Positions 1-6,000 of a stretch of 8,467 bases of DNA are shown in pieces. The position numbers and the translations under genes were made by a program. How positions within the stretch are numbered: position 1 is the first letter of the stretch; every line of letters starts with the position of its first letter. The notes below the pieces were generated by a model, which did no database searches, was not told the origin of the DNA, and worked only from the letters and a program-made list of their open reading frames with translations. The stretch is from CAYYNP01 sp964472545 (lineage in GTDB: Bacteria > Planctomycetota > Planctomycetia > Pirellulales > Thermoguttaceae). The DNA is taken from NCBI GenBank assembly GCA_964472545.1, contig CAYYNP010000380.1, forward strand, positions 1-8,467, read 5' to 3'.

Positions 1-90
1 GACCAAAGACTCAGTCACGCCCTGGACGAGTTAGGACCTTTTCCGGATTACCTGTTATCCTGTCCGCGTATCATCCCGTCGATCTTGTCT

Positions 91-153
91 CGTTCCCCTC
101 CGTGGCTCGTTCCCCTCCGTGGCTCATTGCCCTCCGTGGCTCATTGCCCCGTG
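91..153. repeat. 17-bp tandem repeat, three copies plus partial
   Basis: The unit CGTTCCCCTCCGTGGCT occurs exactly at 91-107 and 108-124. It recurs with substitutions at 125-141 (CATTGCCCTCCGTGGCT), and a truncated fourth copy starts CATTGCCCCGTG at 142-153. The constant core is CCTCCGTGGCT. Copies 3 and 4 share the CATTGCCC variant, so the array probably grew by more than one duplication. It lies about 80 bp upstream of the helicase start. No function is evident. Confidence 0.85.
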
Positions 154-198
154 ATTCGTCTGCCGTCCGGGCCACTGCCGCAATTGGGGGAAACCGGA

Positions 199-204
199 TA
201 GAAT
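199..204 (+). promoter_or_regulatory. Possible -10 box for the helicase gene
   Basis: TAGAAT matches the sigma-70 consensus TATAAT at five of six positions and lies 30 bp before the helicase ATG. No good -35 hexamer stands at 16-18 bp spacing, and the site overlaps the start of a short upstream reading frame, so this is only a candidate. If it is used, the transcript would have a leader of roughly 20-25 nt without a Shine-Dalgarno. Confidence 0.25.
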
Positions 205-238
205 GCGGCTTTTTCCCAAGCCGCCCGGGCGCCGATGA
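203..238 (+). CDS. Possible 11-codon upstream ORF overlapping the helicase start
   Basis: ATG at 203 opens a frame reading MRLFPKPPGRR. Its TGA stop (236-238) overlaps the helicase ATG (235-237) as ATGA, the classic arrangement for translational coupling. A purine-rich GGGGGA (186-191) lies 11 nt upstream of this ATG, a poor but possible ribosome site, whereas the helicase ATG has none. Such an arrangement could feed ribosomes to the helicase. The peptide is so short that chance is a serious alternative. If TAGAAT at 199-204 is the real -10 box, this ATG would not be transcribed. Confidence 0.2.
   Translation: MRLFPKPPGRR
205..224 (+). promoter_or_regulatory. Small hairpin just before the helicase start
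   Basis: GCGGCTT (205-211) and AAGCCGC (218-224) are perfect reverse complements around the loop TTTCCC. They form a 7-bp GC-rich stem that ends 10 nt before the helicase ATG. There is no following U-run, so it is not a typical terminator. In RNA it would occupy the place where a Shine-Dalgarno would normally lie, so it could modulate initiation. As DNA it could be a protein site. The function is inferred only. Confidence 0.4.
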
Positions 239-2628
239 CTGCACCAACCCCCTCCCGCGACGAACTGGCCGATCGCTATCTCGACCAGATCCCCTACGAT
301 CCGTATCCGGTCCAGGAGGAGGCGCTGCTGGCCTGGTTCGCGGCGGAGCAGGGGGTGTTGGTCTGTGCGCCGACCGGCATGGGCAAGACGCTGATTGCCG
401 AGGCGGCCATGTTCGAGGCCCTGCACACCGGCAAGACGGCCTACTACACCACGCCGCTGATTGCGCTGACCGAGCAGAAGTTTCGCGAGATGAAAGGCCG
501 GGCGGTCGAGTGGGGCTTCTCGGCCGACGACGTGGGGCTGGTCACCGGCAACCGCCGCGAGAATCCCGACGCGCGGATCCTGGTCGTGGTCGCCGAGATC
601 CTCTTCAACCGCCTGTTGCACACCGAGGCCTTCGACTTCGCCGACGTGTCGACCGTGGTGATGGACGAGTTCCATAGCTTCAACGATCCGGAACGGGGCA
701 TCGTCTGGGAGTTTTCGCTGGGGCTGCTGCCGAAGCACGTCCGCACGCTGTTGCTGTCGGCCACCGTGGGCAACTCGCTGGAGTTCGTGCAGTGGCTGCG
801 CAACAGTAACGAACGGCGCGTGGAACTGGTGCAGAGCGACCAGCGCAAGGTACCGCTGAGCTTCGAATGGGTGCCCGACAAGCTGTTGACCGAGCAGGTC
901 GAAGAGATGTCGTCCGGCGACGAACAGGGGAAACGTACACCGGCGTTGGTCTTCTGCTTCAACCGCGAGCAGTGTTGGAGCGTGGCCGAACAACTCAAGG
1001 GCAAGAAGGTGCTCGGCGAGGTGCAGCGGGCCGGGTTGATTGAGGCGCTGAAGGAGTACGATTGGTCGCAAGGCTCCGGCCCCAAGTTGCGGCAGTTGCT
1101 GATGCGGGGCGTGGGCGTACACCACGCGGGCGTATTGCCCAAGTATCGCCGGGTGGTCGAGGACCTGTTTCAACGCAAGCTGCTCTCGGTGGCCACGTGT
1201 ACCGAAACACTGGCGGCCGGTATCAACCTGCCGGCCCGGTCGGTCGTATTGCCCAACATCCTCAAGGGCCCGCCGGGCAAGAAGAAGGTGATGGAGGCCA
1301 GTTCGGCCCATCAGATCTTCGGCCGCGCCGGACGCCCGCAGTTCGACACCCACGGCTACGTCTACGTGCTGGCCCACGAGGACGACGTGAAGATCGCCCG
1401 TTGGCGAGTGCGATACGATCAGATCCCCGAGGACACCAAGGACCCCGGGCTGATGAAGGCGAAGAAGCGTCTGAAGAAGAAGATGCCCAAGCGCCGCACG
1501 ACGGAGCAGTATTGGTCGGAGGCCCAGTTCAACAAACTGCGGACGGCCCCGCCGGGTAACCTGGCCAGCACCGGGCCGTTGCCCTGGCGGATGCTGGCCT
1601 ACATGCTGGACGCCTCGCCGGAGGTCGACCTGGTGCGGCGGCTGGTATCGAAGCGGCTGCTGGACCCGAAACGCCGCGAGAAGGCCCAAGAGGGGCTGCT
1701 GAAGATGCTGCTGATCCTCTGGCGATCGGGCTACGTGCTGCTCGATCCGGAGCCGCCAAAGCGGGACGAAGAGCTCGAGGATGCGCCGAGTGACGAGCCG
1801 GCAAAGCCGAAGCCGTCGGCACTCTCCGGGCTGCTGCAACAGGCAGTCGACGCCGCCGCGCGCAGCCAGAAGCCGGGCGACCCATCTCAAGCGCCGGCGA
1901 AACCCGAGGAGCCCGAAGGCCCGCCGCCCTATGAACCGCGTTGGGCGCGCCCCACGCCGGAGTTGCAGAAGTTGTTGATGCTGCGCGGCGTGAATCCGCT
2001 CTACGGCGTGTTTCTGGTCAATCAACTCGGCATCGCCAACCGGCAGGAGCGGATCCAGGCGATGGAGAGCGTGCTGGAGTTGCCGCGCTCGGTGGGCTAT
2101 CACGTGCACGTCCCCGGCTCCGACGAGCTTCCGCCCGGCCCCTTGGCCTCTTCCCGTCTCGACGAGCAGTTGTTGCGGCTGGGGCTGGTTACGGCCGAGG
2201 AACTCACCGGCACGCCGCCGGAGGAGTTGGAAGACCGGCGGCGGAGTTACAACGAAGAACGGACATGGGCGTTGACGCTGGCAGAGAAACTCCGCCGGCT
2301 GTTCGACTACGACTTTCCCGACGTCCACGATGTGCGCACGCATCCCGTTTGGGCGGCCGGCGAGTTGTTGGAATTCGGCGGCGATTTCAATAAGTACATC
2401 ACCAGCAAGAGCCTGCAGAAGCAGGAAGGCATCATCTTCCGCCATCTGCTGCGGATGATCCTCCTGATCGGCGAGTTTCAACAGTTCACTCCGCCCGAGG
2501 GCGGCGAGGACGAGTGGCGTGGCGATCTGGCCGAGGTGGCCGCGCGGCTGGCCGAGAGCTGCCGGCAAATTGACGTCAGCAGCACGGAGAAGACGTTGGA
2601 GCAGGTGGCGGCGGTGGAGGGTACGTAG
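235..2628 (+). CDS. Ski2-like superfamily 2 DEAD/DEAH-type helicase
   Basis: This is a predicted ATP-dependent cytoplasmic RNA or DNA helicase of 797 residues. RecA1 carries the Q-motif-like YPVQ (24-27), Walker A APTGMGKT (45-52), TTPLIAL (72-78), TGN (104-106), Walker B DEFH (144-147) and SAT (175-177). RecA2 carries ALVFCF (about 237-242), HHAGVLP (296-302), TETLAAGINLPAR (323-335) and QIFGRAGR (360-367). The HHAG plus ETLAAGINLPAR combination is the Ski2/Mtr4/Hel308 signature, distinct from ordinary DEAD-box proteins. A lysine/arginine-rich stretch follows (about 405-420), then a possible winged-helix part (about 440-505), a Pro/Glu/Lys-rich linker (about 505-567) and a helical C-terminal region. 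In the latter, QEGIIFRHLLR (730-740) resembles the DSHCT helix of Mtr4-type enzymes; that match is my inference. ATG 235 keeps the Q-motif and lacks a Shine-Dalgarno; I see no better start. All catalytic motifs look intact. The substrate is unknown, and no partner gene is visible beside it. Confidence 0.93.
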   Translation: MTAPTPSRDELADRYLDQIPYDPYPVQEEALLAWFAAEQGVLVCAPTGMGKTLIAEAAMFEALHTGKTAYYTTPLIALTEQKFREMKGRAVEWGFSADDVGLVTGNRRENPDARILVVVAEILFNRLLHTEAFDFADVSTVVMDEFHSFNDPERGIVWEFSLGLLPKHVRTLLLSATVGNSLEFVQWLRNSNERRVELVQSDQRKVPLSFEWVPDKLLTEQVEEMSSGDEQGKRTPALVFCFNREQCWSVAEQLKGKKVLGEVQRAGLIEALKEYDWSQGSGPKLRQLLMRGVGVHHAGVLPKYRRVVEDLFQRKLLSVATCTETLAAGINLPARSVVLPNILKGPPGKKKVMEASSAHQIFGRAGRPQFDTHGYVYVLAHEDDVKIARWRVRYDQIPEDTKDPGLMKAKKRLKKKMPKRRTTEQYWSEAQFNKLRTAPPGNLASTGPLPWRMLAYMLDASPEVDLVRRLVSKRLLDPKRREKAQEGLLKMLLILWRSGYVLLDPEPPKRDEELEDAPSDEPAKPKPSALSGLLQQAVDAAARSQKPGDPSQAPAKPEEPEGPPPYEPRWARPTPELQKLLMLRGVNPLYGVFLVNQLGIANRQERIQAMESVLELPRSVGYHVHVPGSDELPPGPLASSRLDEQLLRLGLVTAEELTGTPPEELEDRRRSYNEERTWALTLAEKLRRLFDYDFPDVHDVRTHPVWAAGELLEFGGDFNKYITSKSLQKQEGIIFRHLLRMILLIGEFQQFTPPEGGEDEWRGDLAEVAARLAESCRQIDVSSTEKTLEQVAAVEGT

Positions 2629-2642
2629 GGGAGAGTGCCGGG

Positions 2643-2689
2643 TGGTGGGTGGTGAGTGGTGAGTGGTGAGTGGTGAGTGGTGGGTGGTG
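2643..2689. repeat. Heptanucleotide tandem array (TGGTGAG)n
   Basis: Six full 7-bp units run from 2643 to 2684: TGGTGGG, four times TGGTGAG, then TGGTGGG again. A partial TGGTG follows at 2685-2689. The array starts 15 bp after the helicase stop codon. The other strand reads CTCACCA repeats. It resembles the short tandemly repeated heptanucleotides known from other bacteria such as cyanobacteria. Arrays of this kind can change copy number by slippage. No function is shown by the sequence. Confidence 0.9.
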
Positions 2690-2900
2690 CGTTGGCGTGT
2701 AAGTGGCGGTTGTTGTTTGGGTTGGGGCAGGAGAGGCTGGTACAGGGCTACGGAGACGGCTGTGGCGGGGCATCGTAGGGAAATGCGTTTGGCGGCGTAG
2801 GCGGAGGGGATCTCGTCGAGTGGCGGCGTCGCCCGATGACGGCCGGGCGCTGAGCGCCACACCGGTTTTGCCTCGAATCGGGGGGATGCGATCGGCCTGT

Positions 2901-2932
2901 TTGATGCAAAGGGCGGGGCGATCCGTTATAAT
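2901..2932 (+). promoter_or_regulatory. Candidate sigma-70 promoter for the exoprotein gene
   Basis: A perfect TATAAT (2927-2932) lies about 140 bp before the exoprotein start. The best upstream hexamer is TTGATG (2901-2906), which matches TTGACA at four positions but at a long 20-bp spacing, so the -10 box is the stronger part of this call. A start near 2939 would give a leader of about 135 nt containing the 18-bp direct repeat. Confidence 0.5.
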
Positions 2933-2955
2933 GGGTGGTTGTCGCGAGCTTGCGC

Positions 2956-2992
2956 CAATTGGTGCCGGTGAACTCAATTGGTGCCGGTGAAC
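2956..2992. repeat. Perfect 18-bp direct repeat, two copies
   Basis: CAATTGGTGCCGGTGAAC occurs at 2956-2973 and again at 2975-2992, separated by one base (period 19 bp, just under two helical turns). It lies downstream of the TATAAT box and about 80 bp before the start codon, inside the presumed 5' leader. A paired operator, an RNA-protein site or a simple recent duplication are all possible. Each copy contains CAATTG and a GGTGCCGG core, but neither is long enough to name a regulator. Confidence 0.85.
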
Positions 2993-3061
2993 ACTGCGCC
3001 GTGGATATACCGCAACCGTGACGCATCGACGCGGCGGTCATCAGCAACGCCTCTTGTGGGG

Positions 3062-3067
3062 AAGGAG
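3062..3067 (+). promoter_or_regulatory. Shine-Dalgarno deciding the exoprotein start
   Basis: AAGGAG at 3062-3067 lies 7 nt before ATG 3075, an ideal ribosome site. It fixes the start exactly where the encoded protein begins a recognised planctomycete N-terminal motif, and it supports this frame over the overlapping frame that opens at 2978. Confidence 0.85.
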
Positions 3068-3074
3068 AGTCCGG

Positions 3075-6000
3075 ATGAGAAGATTGCCCGTACGCCCGTG
3101 GGATCGCCGTCGGCCCTCTCGATCAGTCGGCCCCAATGGCGGCGGGCGGCGGCTGAGGTTGGAGCGCCTCGAGGACCGCCGCGTGTTGAATGCCGGGCCG
3201 CTGGTGATCAGCGAGTTGATGGCTATCAACTACGAAACGCTGGCCGGGCGGCGCAACGACTACCCGGACTGGATCGAAATCCACAACCCCACCGACGAAG
3301 TCGTCAGCCTCAACGACTGGTATCTGACCGACGACACGGCCGATTTGGCCAAGTGGCAGTTTCCGGACGTCAGCATCCAGCCGCAACAGTACCTCGTCGT
3401 TTTCGCGTCGGACCGCGACAGCACCGATCCGGAAGACGAACTGCACACGAACTTCAAGCTCGACGGCGACGGCGAATACCTGGCGTTGGTGCATCCCGAC
3501 GGCGCGACGATCTCGCACGAATACTCCCCGGAGTTTCCCAAGCAGCTTCCCGACGTCTCCTACGGCCGGGTCGACGTGCCGGTGCCGCTGGTGCCGGAAT
3601 CGACCGTGCGGACGTATTACGTGCCCTCGGCCGACGACGACGCGCTGGGCGACGATTGGACGGCGATCGACTTCCCCGACGGGAGTTGGGAGATGGGCGG
3701 CGTGGCGACCAGCGTCGCCATCACCGAAGTCGGCACCGGCGAGCCGGACCTCGTCGAGATCCAGAACCTGCGGGCGTCGACGGTCGACACGTCGGGGTGG
3801 GTGGTTGCGCTGAACAACGCCGACGACGCCGCGGGCGCAGCGGACATCAACCTCGTTCACGAAACGCTCTGGCATCTGCCGCCGTCGATGGACACCGGAG
3901 AACTGCTCTGGCGCAACGATCAGGAAGGACACGCCAACTACTTCGGCGAGAACCTCTCCTGGCTGGGCAACGGCCCCGGTTGGGCAATGATCGTCGACGA
4001 CGAGGGCCGCGTGGCCGATTTCGTGGTCTGGGGCTACGCCCCCGAACAGATCGAGTCGCTCAGCGTGATCGTCGGCGGGTTCATCGTCACGGCCAACGAT
4101 GTTTGGCAAGGCCCGTCGGCCCAGCCACCCCCCGGCGACGTCGTGTCGCTGCAGCGGACCGGCGACTTAGACAACAACGTAGAGGGGGACTGGAGGTTCG
4201 GACATCCGTCGGCCGGGCTGACCAACGGGCACCTGACGGTGCCGCTGGAGGGACACCCCACGGCCGGCATCGGCTACAGCATCGAGTTGCCCGGCCTGAT
4301 CGACGCGGTCGACACGGACGTGGCCGCGTTGATGCACGGGCTGGAGAGTTCGCTCTGGACTCGGATTCCGTTCGACTTGCCCAGCGTGGCCGGCGTCGAG
4401 TCGCTGATTCTGAACGTGCGATACAACGACGGCTTCGTGGCGTATCTCAACGGCCAGCCGATCGCCGGCCGCAATGCGCCCGCGGTGGTCCGGTGGAACT
4501 CCACCGCCACGGCCGCCCGCAGCGTCGCGGAGTCGCTTGTGGTCGACCAGATCGACGTTACCGAACATCTCGACTTGCTGGTCGACGGCCGCAACGTGTT
4601 GGCAATCTGGGGATTGAACGTCGACGCCACCGACGGCGATTTTCTGGTGCTGCCGGAGTTGTTGGCTTCAGGCCAGCGCCACCTGATGGCGCCCACCCCC
4701 GGCGGCCCCAACGCCGTGGCGTTCGTGGCCGATACGGTCTTCTGGCCGGACCGCGGCCTCTACGAGCACCCGTTCGAGGCGTGGATCGACTGCGGCACGC
4801 CGGGGGCCGAAATCCGCTACACGCTCGACGGCAGCGTGCCGACCGCCACGCACGGCCTGGTCTATACACGGCCGATCCCGATCGACGATACAACGACCCT
4901 GCGCGCAGCGGCATTCAAACCGGGGTATTTGCCGACCAACGTCGACACACAAACCTACATCTTCTATGAAGAAGTCGCCCAACAGACCCGCCCGGCCGGC
5001 TATCCGACGTCCTGGGGCGCGGAACCGAACGCCGACTACGACGTCGATCCCGAAATCGCGTTGAATCCCGAATACCGCGGCCCCTTCATCGACGGGCTTT
5101 TCGAGTTGCCGTCGATGTCGTTGGTGCTGCCGGTCGAAGACATGTTCGGGCCCGCCGGGCTCTACTCCAACACGTTGAACACCGACATGGAGCGGGCCGT
5201 TTCGGTCGAGTTCTTCCATTCGCATTGGTGGATGTTCCAGGTCGACGCGGGGCTCTCGATCCAAGGCGCGGTCAGCCGCAATCCCCAGGCGGCGATCAAA
5301 CACTCGATGAGCCTGCGGTTCCGCAGCGAGTACGGGCCCGGCCGGTTCGACTATCCGCTGTTCGGCGACTCGCCCGTGGATCGGTTCGACTCGCTGCAAC
5401 TGCGGGCCGTTTACGACAACTCGTGGATCCACGGCAGCGGCGCCGAACGCGCGCGGGCCCAGTTGATTCGCGATCAGTGGATGCGCGACTCGCTGCTGGA
5501 TATGGGCTACGAAGACGCCGGACAGGGGCGCTACGTGAACCTGTATATCAACGGGCTCTACTGGGGCGTCTACAACCTGCACGAACGCCAGGAGGCCTCG
5601 CACTACGCGGAGTATCACGACGTCGACGAAGATGCCTTGACCGCCGTCAAGGGCCGCGAGGCAGTCGACGGCAACTACGCCGCGTTCAACCAACTGAGAA
5701 CGGTCGTTCACAGCGGCAATTGGGAAGAGATCGTCCGCGTGATGGACGTCGACAACTTCATCGACTGGTCGATCCTGCAGCGATTTGCCGGCAACCGCTA
5801 CCTGGTGCCCACCGAGAACTGGCGGGCCATCGGCGGCACGGACGATGCGCCCTGGCGGTTCTACAGTTGGAACTCGGAGCGGGTGCTGGAAAACGTGGCC
5901 AACGCCAATCCCACCACGCCGCCGGATCCCACCGGCCTGCTTGAGCCGCTGCTGGCGTTGCCGGAATTCCGCGTCCGCTTCGGCGATCGTTTGCACGAGC

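Larger units (their letters stand above)
1..234. other. Gene-free upstream region
   Basis: No convincing gene is visible. One plus-strand frame is open from base 1 to a TAG at 199-201, but it has no start in view, and its sequence is dominated by the tandem repeat at 91-153, so it is not credible as the tail of a protein. The first 90 bases include an imperfect inverted repeat around GGATTACCTGTTATCC (45-60). The alternation of 'TTATCCTGTCC'-like and 'CCTCCGTGG'-like words resembles non-coding repeat DNA that I recall from planctomycete intergenic regions, sometimes near GxxExxY-family genes. That is recollection and was not tested here. Confidence 0.5.
2629..3074. other. Intergenic region between helicase and exoprotein genes
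   Basis: This 446-bp gap contains no credible gene: the reading frames across it have no ribosome site or protein-like composition. It holds a heptanucleotide array directly after the helicase stop, an unremarkable GT- and GC-rich stretch (about 2690-2895), a TATAAT promoter element, an 18-bp direct repeat in the presumed leader and a Shine-Dalgarno. No hairpin followed by a T-run was seen after the helicase, so its transcription end is unexplained. Confidence 0.7.

Noticed and set aside
2846..2858. A 13-bp palindrome, GGCGCTGAGCGCC
   Set aside because: The one-base centre makes it a poor hairpin, there is no T-run, and short GC palindromes are common by chance at this composition. It is neither a supported operator nor a terminator.
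124..2862. A 912-codon open frame on the minus strand opposite the helicase
   Set aside because: It is rich in Arg, Gln, His and Leu in low-order runs, has no recognisable domain, and includes a translated copy of the heptanucleotide array. It is the usual antisense shadow of a GC-rich gene whose plus strand has all helicase motifs.
2703..2990. A 95-codon plus-strand frame in the intergenic region
   Set aside because: It spans the promoter element and the 18-bp repeat, has no ribosome site, and its Arg/Gly-rich translation shows no protein-like pattern.
2643..2992. A CRISPR array
   Set aside because: The repeats are 7-bp units in direct contact and one 18-bp pair with a one-base spacer. There are no spacers of constant length and no cas genes.
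2978..4969. A 663-codon plus-strand frame overlapping the start of the exoprotein
   Set aside because: It is Arg-rich nonsense with no domain. The frame starting at 3075 has a good Shine-Dalgarno and continuous LTD, chitobiase-like and CotH-like domains.
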